From: CAJXYS01 sp913063035
GTDB lineage: Bacteria > Pseudomonadota > Alphaproteobacteria > Rhodobacterales > Rhodobacteraceae
Assembly (NCBI RefSeq): GCF_050586465.1
Contig: NZ_JBOCEG010000003.1
Coordinates: 186,001-250,000 of the forward strand
DNA length: 64,000 nucleotides
Reading direction: 5' to 3'
Part shown: piece after piece, positions 50,497-60,695 of the stretch
How the letters are laid out: each line of letters begins with the position of its first letter
Position numbering within the stretch: position 1 is the stretch's first letter
Notes under the pieces: generated by a model
What the model was told of the DNA's origin: nothing
Database searches by the model: none
Seen by the model: the letters and a program-made list of their open reading frames with translations, nothing else
Program-made: the position numbers and the translations under genes

Positions 50497-51078
50497 TCAG
50501 TTCTGCGCGGTTCCCCCGGACTCTTCGGCGCCGCAGACGCCGACGAGCTGCTCGTAGCGGTTCACGATCCAGGCCGGGGCTTCCTCCGGCATCTGTTCGG
50601 CGATGGCCGCGCGGCTCGAGGCGAAGACCGCGCTGGAGCGCGAATTGTCCACCATCGGGATCGTGTCGTGGACCACCACGCGGTCATAGACGACGAAGGC
50701 CACCGCCACCAGCAGAAGCCCGCGCAGCGCCCCGAAGAGAAAGCCGAGCCCCTGGTCCACGCCGCCGAAGGACGAGCGCTGCACCGCGCTGGCGAAGAAG
50801 GGCGTGAAAAGCGACACGACGATCAGCGCCACCGCGAAGACCGCCGCGAAGGCCGCCACGATCGACAGCTCGCAGCTGTCGGCCAGGAACTCGCCCACCA
50901 CGGGCACTTCCTTGACCAGCGGCTGCACCGGGGGCGCGAAGACGAAGGCCAGCACGGCGGCCAGCACCCAGCCCGCGATGGAGAGGACCTCGCGGACGAG
51001 GCCGCGCGCATAGGCGAGGATGGCGGAGATCAGCACGATGCCGGCGACGACGCCGTCGATGAGGGTGAAGCCTTCCAT
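50497..51078 (-). CDS. cvpA: CvpA family membrane protein
   Basis: A 193-residue membrane protein with about four helices. MEGFTLIDGVVAGIVLISAILAYARGLVREVLSIAGW is the conserved CvpA start, and FGGVDQGLGFLFGALRGLLLVAVAF is the other family signature. CvpA was named for colicin V production and precedes purF in many bacteria; its role is in envelope homeostasis. Here it sits directly upstream of purF. The ATG at 51078 follows AGGGGAGAC. Confidence 0.92.
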   Translation of the reverse strand: MEGFTLIDGVVAGIVLISAILAYARGLVREVLSIAGWVLAAVLAFVFAPPVQPLVKEVPVVGEFLADSCELSIVAAFAAVFAVALIVVSLFTPFFASAVQRSSFGGVDQGLGFLFGALRGLLLVAVAFVVYDRVVVHDTIPMVDNSRSSAVFASSRAAIAEQMPEEAPAWIVNRYEQLVGVCGAEESGGTAQN

Positions 51079-51102
51079 AAAGTCTCCCCTGCGCGGGCCC
51101 AC

Positions 51103-52470
<1,368 letters not shown>

Positions 52471-52484
52471 GGATCCCTTCTGCC

Positions 52485-52952
52485 TCAGGCCCCGCCCGCC
52501 GGCAAGCCGCGCCCGCGCCCGAGATGCGACAGCGCGAGCGACGCCAGGATGCAGCCGGTGAAGAGATAGAGCCCCCAGGCCGTTTCCACCCGGCCGATAC
52601 CGGTGCCCTTGGCCACCACGACATAAAGCGCGACGAGGAAGATATCGGCCATGGCCAGCCGCCCGAGCCGCGCCGGCCAGGGGCGCAGCCGCTCCGGCGC
52701 GATGCCGAAATGGAGCGCGGCCAGCAGCAGCGTCTTGGCATAGGGCGCCACCAGCGCGAAGAGCGCGACGACGAGGGCAAGGAAGACATCCGTCTCCCAG
52801 AGCGCGCGCAGCCCGGTGACGACGGAGATCTCCGAGAGCCCGAAAAGCGGCAGCAGCCCCGCCCGCAAGAGCGGCGCGGTCCAGGCCAGCGGGAACAGGA
52901 TCAGCAGCGCGAGATTGGCCGCCACCAGCGGCCAGGGCGCGGCGGGTCTCAC
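52485..52952 (-). CDS. PqiA-like membrane protein
   Basis: A 155-residue protein with four membrane helices: about residues 10-30, 45-70, 88-110 and 120-140. The region FGLSEISVVTGLRALWETDVFLALVVALFALVAPYAKTLLL is a PqiA/paraquat-inducible A domain. It starts at a GTG (52952) overlapping the mlaF stop (GTGA), as no ATG fits. PqiA-like proteins often go with MCE/Mla lipid transport systems; it follows mlaEF here. No MCE-domain MlaD gene is in this group. Confidence 0.82.
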   Translation of the reverse strand: MRPAAPWPLVAANLALLILFPLAWTAPLLRAGLLPLFGLSEISVVTGLRALWETDVFLALVVALFALVAPYAKTLLLAALHFGIAPERLRPWPARLGRLAMADIFLVALYVVVAKGTGIGRVETAWGLYLFTGCILASLALSHLGRGRGLPAGGA

Positions 52953-53707
52953 CGCACCGCCTCGATCGGCCCCTCGGCGCGGCCCTGGATGAACTGCTCG
53001 AGGTAAGGGTCGCCGCTGGCGTCCATTTCCTCGACCGGGCCGGTCCACTGGATCACGCCGTCATGCAGCATCGCGACATGGTCCGCGATGGCCCGGACCG
53101 AGCTCATGTCATGGGTGATGGTCATGGCCGTCGCGCCCATTTCGCCGACGATCTCGCGGATCAGCTCGTTGATGACGCCCGACATGATCGGATCGAGCCC
53201 GGTGGTCGGTTCGTCGAAGAAGATGATCTCGGGATCGGCGGCGATGGCGCGGGCCAGGCCGACGCGCTTCTGCATGCCGCCCGACAGCTCGGCGGGGTAG
53301 AGATCGGCCACAGCGGATTTCAGCCCGACACGGCGCAGCTTCTCGACGGCGATTTCGCGCGCCTCGTCCTTGGGCCGCTTCTGGGCGCCGCGCAGCAGCC
53401 GGAAGGCCACGTTCTGCCACACGGTCATCGAATCGAAGAGCGCGCCCCCCTGGAACAGCATCCCGAAGCGCGCGAGGAAGGCGTCGCGGTCGCCCTTGGT
53501 GGCGTCGGCGCCGTCGACCCGGATCGTGCCGGCGTCGGGCTTCACGAGGCCGAGGATGCACTTGATCAGGACGGATTTCCCGGTGCCCGAGCCGCCGATG
53601 ATCACCATGCTTTCGCCGCGGCCAACGGACAGGTTCACGCCGCGAAGTACCGCGTTGGCGCCAAAGGCTTTCTCGACGCCCTCGAGTTCGATCATCGCGC
53701 GTGTCAT
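52949..53707 (-). CDS. mlaF: ABC transporter ATPase for lipid asymmetry (MlaF-like)
   Basis: A 252-residue ATPase. Walker A is GGSGTGKSVLIK, the signature ELSGGMQKRVGLARAIA, and Walker B IIFFDEPTTGLDP; the MlaF-typical LFDSMTVWQNVAF is present. With MlaE it forms the inner-membrane part of a phospholipid-trafficking ABC transporter maintaining outer-membrane asymmetry. The ATG at 53707 overlaps the mlaE stop (ATGA). The substrate-binding MlaD partner is not seen in the window. Confidence 0.92.
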   Translation of the reverse strand: MTRAMIELEGVEKAFGANAVLRGVNLSVGRGESMVIIGGSGTGKSVLIKCILGLVKPDAGTIRVDGADATKGDRDAFLARFGMLFQGGALFDSMTVWQNVAFRLLRGAQKRPKDEAREIAVEKLRRVGLKSAVADLYPAELSGGMQKRVGLARAIAADPEIIFFDEPTTGLDPIMSGVINELIREIVGEMGATAMTITHDMSSVRAIADHVAMLHDGVIQWTGPVEEMDASGDPYLEQFIQGRAEGPIEAVR

Positions 53708-54498
53708 GCCGAGAAGAACACCTCCGTCAGCACGTAGTTGGCCGCCAGGATCAGGATCGAGGCCGAGACCACGGCGTTCGTGGTGGCGCGGCCCACGCCC
53801 TGCGCGCCGCGGCCCGAATTCATGCCGTGATAGCAGCCCATCAGCGCCACGATGAAGCCGAAGGCCGCGGCCTTCCAGAGCCCCGAGATCACGTCGGCGG
53901 CCTCGAGAAAGTCGCGCGTGTTCTCGAGATAGGCGGCGGAGTTGAAGCCCAGCCGCGTGATGCCGACGAGATAGCCGCCCATGATGCCGAGGATATCGCC
54001 GATCCCGGCCAGGATCGGCATGGCGATGGTCGCGGCGAGGATCCGCGGCACGGTCAGGTATTTCATCGGGTTGGTGGACAGCGTCACCAGCGCGTCGATC
54101 TGTTCGGTCACCTTCATCGTGCCGATCTCGGCGGCGATCGAGGCCGCCACGCGGCCGGCCACCATAAGCCCGCCGATGACGGGGCCCAGCTCGCGCACCA
54201 TGCCGATGGCGACGATCGACGGCACGACGGTCTCCGCGTTGAAGCGCGCGCCGCCCGAATAGATCTGCAGCGCCAGGGCCGCGCCGGTGAAAAGCGCCGT
54301 CAGGCCGACGACGGGAAGGCTGAAATACCCAATGAACAGAAGGGCATGCGCAAATTCCCTGAAGTAGAATGGCGGGCGCAGAAGATGGCTCAGCGCCGAG
54401 AAGGTGAACAGCGTTACCCGCCCGACGAGCCGCATCAGCCCCAGCGTCGAATGGCCCACGGCATGGGGGATGAAGGTCAGGATGCGCGTTGCGGTCAT
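53704..54498 (-). CDS. mlaE: ABC transporter permease (MlaE-like)
   Basis: A 264-residue permease with about five to six helices, of the MlaE/YrbE family. TGAALALQIYSGGARFNAETVVPSIVAIGMVRELGPVIGG is the conserved MlaE core, with AEIGTMKVTEQIDAL and GCYHGMNSGRGAQGVGRATTNAVV. It pairs with MlaF. Its ATG overlaps the alr stop (ATGA), and its stop overlaps the mlaF start. Confidence 0.93.
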   Translation of the reverse strand: MTATRILTFIPHAVGHSTLGLMRLVGRVTLFTFSALSHLLRPPFYFREFAHALLFIGYFSLPVVGLTALFTGAALALQIYSGGARFNAETVVPSIVAIGMVRELGPVIGGLMVAGRVAASIAAEIGTMKVTEQIDALVTLSTNPMKYLTVPRILAATIAMPILAGIGDILGIMGGYLVGITRLGFNSAAYLENTRDFLEAADVISGLWKAAAFGFIVALMGCYHGMNSGRGAQGVGRATTNAVVSASILILAANYVLTEVFFSA

Positions 54499-55559
54499 GA
54501 GGCGGCCCGGTCGGTTTCGCCGCCACTGTACTGCCGGGCGTAGCGGTCGCCAAGGCTGGTCAGGATCTCGTAGCCGATCGTGCCCGCGGCCGCGGCGACG
54601 TCGTCGACCGACTGGTGGATGCCGAAAAGTTCCAGCGTGTCGGGCACGGTGTCGAGATGCCCGACATCGACCGTCAGCAGATCCATGGAGACGCGCCCGG
54701 CCAGCGGGCAGGGCGTGGCGCCGGCGTAGAGCTGCGCGACATTGCCCATCTGGCGGATGATGCCGTCGGCATAGCCCGCGGCCAGCGTGGCGATCCGTGT
54801 CGGGCGGCTGGCGATCCAGGTCGCGCCGTAGCCCACGGCTTCGCCCGCCGCGACCTCGCGGGTCTGGATCACCGGGATGTCGAGATGCACGACAGGTTGC
54901 GCCCGCGCGAAGGGCTGCCCGCCATAAAGCCCGATGCCGGGGCGGCAGATCTCGAACTGGTAGTCGGGCCCGAGCAGCGTGCCGCCGGTCGCGGCGAGCG
55001 AGCGAGGCACGTCAAGATCGCCTGCCATCTCCTTGAAAGATTTCAGCTGCCTGGCATTCATCGGGTCGGACGGGTCGTCCGAACAGGCGAGGTGGCTGAT
55101 CACCAGCCGCGGCCTTGCGGCAAGCAGCCTGTCGCGAAGCGCGGCAAATTCCGCCGGTTCCATGCCGAGCCGGTTCATGCCGCTGTCGAGCTGCAGGCCG
55201 AAGGGGTGATCGGCCAGCGCCTCGAAATGGCGGTTGACCTGTGCCGCGTCATTGAGCAGTGGGACAAGCCGGGCGCCCGCGATCAACTCGGCATCGCCGG
55301 CCATGTGGCCGGAAAAGACGAAGATCTCCGGCCCCGGCCCGAGAATGCGGCGCAGCGCCGCGCCTTCCTCGGCCAGCGCCACGAAGAAACGCCGCACCCC
55401 TTCGGCCGCGAGAACCGGCGCGACGCGGTCGGCGCCGAGCCCGTAGGCGTCGGCCTTGACCACCGCGGCCGTCTCGACGCCCGGTCCCGATGCGGCGTCC
55501 AGCCCGCGCCAGTTGGCCACGAGCGCATCGAGATCGACGGTAAGCGTGGGTCGGGTCAT
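54495..55559 (-). CDS. alr: Alanine racemase
   Basis: A 354-residue PLP enzyme converting L- and D-alanine for peptidoglycan. VVKADAYGLG holds the PLP Lys35; LDSGMNRLGM and RPGIGLYGG are conserved; VGYGATWIAS carries the second catalytic Tyr on the other face. The C-terminal domain includes GRVSMDLLTVDV. It overlaps mlaE by 4 bases. A gap of 81 bases separates it from dnaB upstream. Confidence 0.95.
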   Translation of the reverse strand: MTRPTLTVDLDALVANWRGLDAASGPGVETAAVVKADAYGLGADRVAPVLAAEGVRRFFVALAEEGAALRRILGPGPEIFVFSGHMAGDAELIAGARLVPLLNDAAQVNRHFEALADHPFGLQLDSGMNRLGMEPAEFAALRDRLLAARPRLVISHLACSDDPSDPMNARQLKSFKEMAGDLDVPRSLAATGGTLLGPDYQFEICRPGIGLYGGQPFARAQPVVHLDIPVIQTREVAAGEAVGYGATWIASRPTRIATLAAGYADGIIRQMGNVAQLYAGATPCPLAGRVSMDLLTVDVGHLDTVPDTLELFGIHQSVDDVAAAAGTIGYEILTSLGDRYARQYSGGETDRAAS

Positions 55560-55640
55560 GGAATGCTCCGGCGGCTGTTCCGGGCGGCCATAGCGTGGCA
55601 GGGCCAGGCTGACAAGCCCGCAACCCGCCGCAGGCCGCGG

Positions 55641-57143
55641 TCAGGCGAAATCGCCGCCGTCGCCGCCGCCCTGCTGCCACGGTTTCACCAGGTTGCCGAA
55701 GCGGGTGAAGCGGCCCTCGAAGGCCAGCTCGACCGTGCCGATAGGGCCGTGGCGCTGCTTGCCGATGACGACCTCGGCCTTGCCGTGCACCTTTTCCATC
55801 TCGTCCTGCCACTGCGCCATGGCGTCGAGATCGTGGTCGCCCGGTTTCTCTCGTTCCTTGTAGTATTCCTCGCGGAAGACGAACATCACCACGTCGGCGT
55901 CCTGCTCGATCGAGCCCGACTCGCGCAGGTCCGAGAGCTGCGGGCGCTTGTCGTCGCGCGACTCGACCTGGCGCGACAGCTGGCTGAGCGCGACCACGGG
56001 GATGTCGAGTTCCTTGGCGATGGCCTTGAGACCCTGGGTGATCTCGGAGACCTCGTTCACCCGGCTGTCCTTGGCCGAGGCGGGGCGGACCAGCTGCAGG
56101 TAGTCCACGAAGAGCGCGTCGAGCCCGTGCGTGCGCTTGAGCCGCCGCGCGCGGGCCGCGAGCTGGCTGATCGGCAGCGCCGGGGTATCGTCGATATAGA
56201 GCGGGCAGGCCTCCAGCTGCTTGGCGGCCTCGACGAAGCGACGGAACTCGGCCTCGGTCATGTCGCCGCGGCGGATCTGTTCGCTGGGCACCTCGGAGGC
56301 CTCCGACAGGATCCGCGCGGCAAGCTGCTCGGCCGACATCTCGAGGCTGAAGAAGCCCACCACCCCGCCCTCGACCGCGCCTTCGGAGCCGTCGGGCGTC
56401 TTGCCCTTGCGGTAGGCCTTGGCGATGTTGAAGGCCACGTTGGTGGCCAGCGAGGTCTTGCCCATCGAGGGGCGCCCGGCGAGGATAAGGAGGTCGGACT
56501 TGTGAAGCCCGCCGAGCTTCTTGTCGAGATCGATCAGCCCGGTCGAAACCCCGGCCAGCCCGCCGTCGCGCTGATAGGCAGCGTTGGCGACGTTCACCGC
56601 ATCCGTCACCGCCTTGAGGAAGGACTGGAAGCCCGACTCGGACTTGCCCTCTTCGCCGAGCTTGTAGAGCTTCTGCTCGGCCTCGACGATCTGCGATTTC
56701 GGATCGCTGTCGACATCGACCTGGCCCGCCTGGGCGGCGATGTCGCGCCCGAGCGCGATCAGCTCGCGCCGGATCGCGAGGTCGTAGATCATCTGCGCGT
56801 AGTCCCGCGCGGCGAAGGCCGAGATCGCGGCGCCGGCCAGGCGCACGAGGTAGGCCGCGCCGCCGAGTTCCGCCAGGCCCGGATCGTCCTCGAGGAAGGC
56901 CTTGAGCGTGACCGGCGAGGCCAGCGCGTTCTTCTGGATGCGCGCGGCGGCGACCTCGTAGATGCGGGCGTGGACCGGGTCGTAGAAATGACCGGCATTG
57001 ATTATGGCCGCGACGCGGTCGAAGACGTCGTTATTGGTCAGGATCGCGCCCAGCAGCTGCTGTTCGGCCTCGGTGTTGTGGGGCAGCGTGCCGTCTTCCT
57101 CGCCGCCCGCGGGGCCCTGCCTGATCGCGGAAATCTCGTTCAT
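55641..57143 (-). CDS. dnaB: Replicative DNA helicase DnaB
   Basis: A 500-residue hexameric helicase that unwinds DNA at the fork. The N-terminal domain (LPHNTEAEQQLLGAILTNND) is followed by a linker and the RecA-like core: Walker A GRPSMGKTSLATNVAF, FSLEMSAEQLAARILS, Walker B LDALFVDYLQLV and the catalytic ALSQLSRQVE. The ATG at 57143 gives MNEISAIRQG; the open frame to 57251 lacks a site and was rejected. It is followed after 81 bases by alr on the same strand. Confidence 0.97.
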   Translation of the reverse strand: MNEISAIRQGPAGGEEDGTLPHNTEAEQQLLGAILTNNDVFDRVAAIINAGHFYDPVHARIYEVAAARIQKNALASPVTLKAFLEDDPGLAELGGAAYLVRLAGAAISAFAARDYAQMIYDLAIRRELIALGRDIAAQAGQVDVDSDPKSQIVEAEQKLYKLGEEGKSESGFQSFLKAVTDAVNVANAAYQRDGGLAGVSTGLIDLDKKLGGLHKSDLLILAGRPSMGKTSLATNVAFNIAKAYRKGKTPDGSEGAVEGGVVGFFSLEMSAEQLAARILSEASEVPSEQIRRGDMTEAEFRRFVEAAKQLEACPLYIDDTPALPISQLAARARRLKRTHGLDALFVDYLQLVRPASAKDSRVNEVSEITQGLKAIAKELDIPVVALSQLSRQVESRDDKRPQLSDLRESGSIEQDADVVMFVFREEYYKEREKPGDHDLDAMAQWQDEMEKVHGKAEVVIGKQRHGPIGTVELAFEGRFTRFGNLVKPWQQGGGDGGDFA

Positions 57144-57345
57144 CGCCTGCCTGCCCTTGTCCCTTGCGCGCTTGGATAGTGCGACCCCGGCGTGCTTGGC
57201 AAACTGTATGTTTCTGTGGATTGCCTGTGGGCAACCGCTCGATCCGCACATCTTGCGGCACGGGCAGGGCGCCGGTCAACATGCTGTGGCGGACCGGGCG
57301 CGCAAGGCCAATCCTGGAAACGAAATATTTCTGTGCCGGGAAAGC

Positions 57346-58026
57346 TCAGCCGCGCTGGCGGGCCTCCTGCCAGGCGCGGGGGGCCTGCAGGAACGACTCG
57401 ACCTCGCGCAGCGTCCCGGCGTCGAAGGCGCCCGCGGCGCGAGCCTCGGCCAGCACGTCCCACCAGGTGCAGAGATGATGGAGCTGCACGCCGTGATCGC
57501 CGAGCGTCTGCTCTGTCTCGGGGAAGATGCCGTAATAGAAGATCACCGCCGTGTGCCCGCAGCTGGCGCCGGTTTCTCGGATCGCGTCCACGAAGGACAG
57601 TTTCGAGCCGCCGTCGGTGGTCAGATCCTCCACCAGCAGCACCCGCGACCCCGCGGACATGGCGCCCTCGATCCGGGCGTTGCGCCCGTAGCCCTTGGGT
57701 TTCTTGCGCACATAGCTCATCGGCAGGCCGAGGCGTTCGGCCACAAGCGCGGCGAAGGGAATGCCGGCGGTCTCGCCGCCGGCGACGTTGTCGAAGGCCT
57801 CGAAGCCGGCCTCGCGCATCACGGTCACGGCCATGAAATCCATCAGCACGGAGCGGATGCGCGGGAAGGAGATCAGCTTGCGACAGTCGATATAGGTGGG
57901 CGAGGGCAGGCCGGAGGCCAGGGTGAAGGGTGTTTCGGCGTTGAAATGCACCGCCTCGATTTCCAGCAGCATCCGCGCGGTCAGACGGGCGATCTCGGTC
58001 TTGTCGGGAAAGGCGGAGGGGATCAT
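57346..58026 (-). CDS. pyrE: Orotate phosphoribosyltransferase
   Basis: A 226-residue enzyme making OMP from orotate and PRPP in pyrimidine synthesis. VLLVEDLTTDGGSKLSF is the PRPP-binding loop and PTYIDCRKLISFPRIR the orotate site. VRKKPKGYGRNARIEG holds the catalytic loop. The longer 226-residue form is usual in alphaproteobacteria. It follows pyrC in the same direction, with a gap of 81 bases that holds a copy of the interspersed repeat; dnaB lies 202 bases downstream. Confidence 0.95.
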   Translation of the reverse strand: MIPSAFPDKTEIARLTARMLLEIEAVHFNAETPFTLASGLPSPTYIDCRKLISFPRIRSVLMDFMAVTVMREAGFEAFDNVAGGETAGIPFAALVAERLGLPMSYVRKKPKGYGRNARIEGAMSAGSRVLLVEDLTTDGGSKLSFVDAIRETGASCGHTAVIFYYGIFPETEQTLGDHGVQLHHLCTWWDVLAEARAAGAFDAGTLREVESFLQAPRAWQEARQRG

Positions 58027-58077
58027 CGGTGTCTCTCTCGGCTGGCCGGGGATGCCGCTGCGCGGCGGATCGTGCCT

Positions 58078-58110
58078 CCGGCGGGGATATTTACGGAACG
58101 GTGAAGATCA
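58078..58110 (+). repeat. Interspersed short repeat, copy B
   Basis: The bases CCGGCGGGGATATTTACGG then AACGGTGAAGATCA mirror the copy at 1345. The right end is the pyrC stop codon (TCA on this strand), as copy A ends at the pgk stop. Both copies read the same way relative to the adjacent minus-strand gene. Confidence 0.6.
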
Positions 58111-59151
58111 GGGGCGCACCCGCCAGTGGAGCGGCATGCCCGGGTCGAAGACGGTGACCGGCCCGGCCCCGGTCTCGATCCGGGCGGGGTAGGCGACCGG
58201 CGCGGCGTCCTTTTCGAGCGTGATCGTCCCGTCATTGGGGGGCAGGCGGTAGAAGGCCGGGCCGTTCAGGCTGGCGAAGGCCTCGAGCCGGTCGAGCGCG
58301 CCCTCCTCCTCGAAGACCCGGGCGAGGATCGACAGCGTGTTGGTGGCGGTGAAGCAGCCCGCGCAGCCACAGGCCGATTCCTTGGCGTCGTCGGGATGCG
58401 GGGCGCTGTCGGTGCCGAGGAAGAAGCTGGCCTCGCCCGAGGTCGCGGCCGCCCTGAGCGCCAGGCGGTGTTCCTCGCGCTTGGCGACCGGCAGGCAGTA
58501 GTAATGCGGCTTGATCCCGCCCACCAGGATGTGGTTGCGGTTTATGACCAGGTGATGGGTGGTGATGGTGCCGCCGATATCGGGCCCGCCCTGGCGCACG
58601 TAGTCGATTCCGTCGCGGGTGGTGATGTGTTCCATCACCACGCGCAGCCCCGGCGTGGCCCGCCGGATCGGGTCGAGCACGCGGTCGATGAAGACGGCCT
58701 CGCGGTCGAAGATGTCGATCTCGGCATCGGTCACCTCGCCATGGACGCAGAGCGGCAGGCCGATCTCGGCCATCCTGTCGAGCACGCCCTGCACCTTGTC
58801 GAAATCGCGCACCCCGGAGGCGGAATTGGTGGTCGCGCCCGCCGGGTAGAGCTTCACCGCCGTCACGAGGCCCGCGGCGTGGGCGGCGGCGACGTCGGCG
58901 GGATCGGTCTCTTCGGTCAGGTAGAGCGTCATCAGCGGCGTGAAATCCATCCCCGCGGGCAGGGCGGCCAGGATGCGGTCGCGATAGGCGGCGGCATCCC
59001 TGGCGGTGACCACGGGGGGCACGAGGTTCGGCATGATGATGGCGCGGGCGAAGTGGCGCGCGCTCTCGGGCAGGACGCCCTCGAGCATGGCGCCGTCGCG
59101 CAGGTGCAGGTGCCAGTCGTCCGGGCGGCGGAGGGTCAGCGTGGTGGTCAT
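58108..59151 (-). CDS. pyrC: Dihydroorotase
   Basis: A 347-residue class II (E. coli-type) dihydroorotase. DDWHLHLRDG gives metal ligands His14 and His16; TAVKLYPAGATTNS carries the carboxylated Lys; VMEHITTRDGIDYV, GTITTHHLVINRNH and FFLGTDSAPH hold further zinc ligands and the catalytic Asp. It closes the ring of carbamoyl-aspartate. The ATG at 59151 was chosen over that at 59184. pyrE follows on the same strand. Confidence 0.95.
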   Translation of the reverse strand: MTTTLTLRRPDDWHLHLRDGAMLEGVLPESARHFARAIIMPNLVPPVVTARDAAAYRDRILAALPAGMDFTPLMTLYLTEETDPADVAAAHAAGLVTAVKLYPAGATTNSASGVRDFDKVQGVLDRMAEIGLPLCVHGEVTDAEIDIFDREAVFIDRVLDPIRRATPGLRVVMEHITTRDGIDYVRQGGPDIGGTITTHHLVINRNHILVGGIKPHYYCLPVAKREEHRLALRAAATSGEASFFLGTDSAPHPDDAKESACGCAGCFTATNTLSILARVFEEEGALDRLEAFASLNGPAFYRLPPNDGTITLEKDAAPVAYPARIETGAGPVTVFDPGMPLHWRVRP

Positions 59152-59209
59152 GGGGCGCTCCTCTGGCTTGGGGCGGCGATACACCAGCGCGCGGGTTTTG
59201 GCCAGCGCC

Positions 59210-59761
59210 TCACTCCGGCGCGCGGGCCTCGGCGATCGCGGGACGCAGCGTGGTCTCGAGCGCGCGGTCCGTGACCGGCCCGGCGACCCGCGCGATGATG
59301 CGGCCGTTGCCGTCCACGACGAAGGTCTCGGGCACGCCGTAGACGCCCCATTCGATGGCCATGCGGCCCGCGGGATCGGCCCCGAGCGCGGCGTAGGGAT
59401 CGCCGAGCTCGTCGAGGAAGCCCAGCGCCTGGCGCGGCTTGTCCTTGTAGTTGACCCCGTAGATCGTCAGGCCGCCGGCGGCGAGTTCCTCGAGGTTGGG
59501 ATGTTCCACCCGGCAGGGCGCGCACCAGCTGGCCCAGAAATTCACCAGCTTGACGCCGGGCGCGCGGATCATCGCGTCGGTGAGTTGGGCGCCTTCGCCG
59601 AGCGGCTCGATCATCACGGCCGGGGCCGGCTTGCCGGCGAGCGCGGTCGGCAGCGCGTCGGGGTTCTCGCGGTTGAGCCCGAGGAAGAACAGCGCCGCCA
59701 GGCCGACGAACAGCAGCGGCGGCAGGAAGAGCAGCGGCGAAAGACCGGATTTCTCAGCCAT
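59210..59761 (-). CDS. ccmG: Thiol:disulfide interchange protein CcmG (DsbE)
   Basis: A 183-residue membrane-anchored thioredoxin. One N-terminal helix (about 9-29) is followed by a periplasmic thioredoxin fold with NFWASWCAPCRVEHP (Cys80, Cys83), and GVYGVPETFVVDGNGRI, with the cis-Pro and the CcmG-specific acidic residue region. It reduces apocytochrome c before heme attachment, in turn reduced by CcdA. The ATG at 59761 overlaps the ccmD end. Confidence 0.95.
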   Translation of the reverse strand: MAEKSGLSPLLFLPPLLFVGLAALFFLGLNRENPDALPTALAGKPAPAVMIEPLGEGAQLTDAMIRAPGVKLVNFWASWCAPCRVEHPNLEELAAGGLTIYGVNYKDKPRQALGFLDELGDPYAALGADPAGRMAIEWGVYGVPETFVVDGNGRIIARVAGPVTDRALETTLRPAIAEARAPE

Positions 59762-59912
59762 CGGCGCGGCGCCTTTCCTCGATCTCGCGGAGCTGGCGGC
59801 GGATGCGGGCCGAGCGGGCCAGCGACAGCGCCACGATCCCGACGATCAGAAGGATCGAGACGGCATAGGCCGAGAGCACCTCGACCGCGTATTTCCCGAG
59901 ATCCGGCATCAT
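59754..59912 (-). CDS. ccmD: Heme exporter protein CcmD
   Basis: A 52-residue protein, MMPDLGKYAVEVLSAYAVSI, with one membrane helix (about 10-32) and a basic, charged C-terminal tail (RSARIRRQLREIEERRRADG). This is the CcmD form: it helps release holo-CcmE from the CcmABC complex. The start ATG (59912) overlaps the ccmC stop (ATGA); its own stop overlaps ccmG by 8 bases. Confidence 0.92.
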   Translation of the reverse strand: MMPDLGKYAVEVLSAYAVSILLIVGIVALSLARSARIRRQLREIEERRRADG

Positions 59913-60637
59913 GCGCGGGCCTCCCGGGCGAGCAGGGCGGAAATCCGGCGGGCGCGGATCTCGGTGCGGGTCCGGAGCAGCACCAGCGCCACGAACAGGA
60001 GCACGAAACCGGCGATGCAGAACAGAAGCGGGTAGTAGAACACGTCCGCGATGTTCTCTTCCTTGTCGAGCGAGAGCGTCGCGCCCTGGTGCAGCCCCTG
60101 GTTCCAGAAGTTCACCGCGTAGCGCGAGAGCACGGCGAAGACCGAGCCCACGATGCAGAGCACCGAGGTCAGGTCGGCGGCGGTGTCCGGGTTCTCGATC
60201 GCCGACCAGAGCGCCATGTAGCCGAGATAGAAGATGAACAGGATCAGGAAGGAGGTCAGCCGCGGGTCCCAGGCCCACCAGGTGCCCCACATCGGCTGGC
60301 CCCAGATCGCGCCGGTCAGCAGCGCGATCAGCGTCATCGTCACGCCCACCGGCGCGGCGGCCTTGGCCGCCAGCGCCGAGACGTGGTGGCGGCGCACGAT
60401 CCAGATGATCGAGGTCACCAGCATCATCAGCCAGGCGTTGATCGCCATCAGCGCGGAGGGCACGTGCAGGTAGATGATCTTCACGGTGGAGCCCTGTCGG
60501 TAATCGTCGGGCGTCAGGAAGAAGCCCCAGAACAGCCCCACGATCAGCGCCACGACCGTCGCGCCCGTCACCCAGGGCAGGATGCGGTCGGTGGTCTGGA
60601 TGAACCGGACGGGGTTTGCGTATTCCCAGATCGACAT
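59909..60637 (-). CDS. ccmC: Heme exporter/ligase component CcmC
   Basis: A 242-residue six-helix protein. The periplasmic tryptophan-rich loop is GTWWAWDPRLTS (118-129), flanked by conserved His58 (IYLHVPSA) and His183 (QGLHQGATLS), which bind heme for handover to CcmE. The ATG at 60637 starts MSIWEYANPVRFI. It overlaps ccmD by 4 bases and follows ccmB after 58. Confidence 0.96.
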   Translation of the reverse strand: MSIWEYANPVRFIQTTDRILPWVTGATVVALIVGLFWGFFLTPDDYRQGSTVKIIYLHVPSALMAINAWLMMLVTSIIWIVRRHHVSALAAKAAAPVGVTMTLIALLTGAIWGQPMWGTWWAWDPRLTSFLILFIFYLGYMALWSAIENPDTAADLTSVLCIVGSVFAVLSRYAVNFWNQGLHQGATLSLDKEENIADVFYYPLLFCIAGFVLLFVALVLLRTRTEIRARRISALLAREARA

Positions 60638-60695
60638 GGTTCCCTTTCTAAGCCGGTCAGGCGCGGGCGGCAAAGCGCCGCGCGGTCGCAGGGGA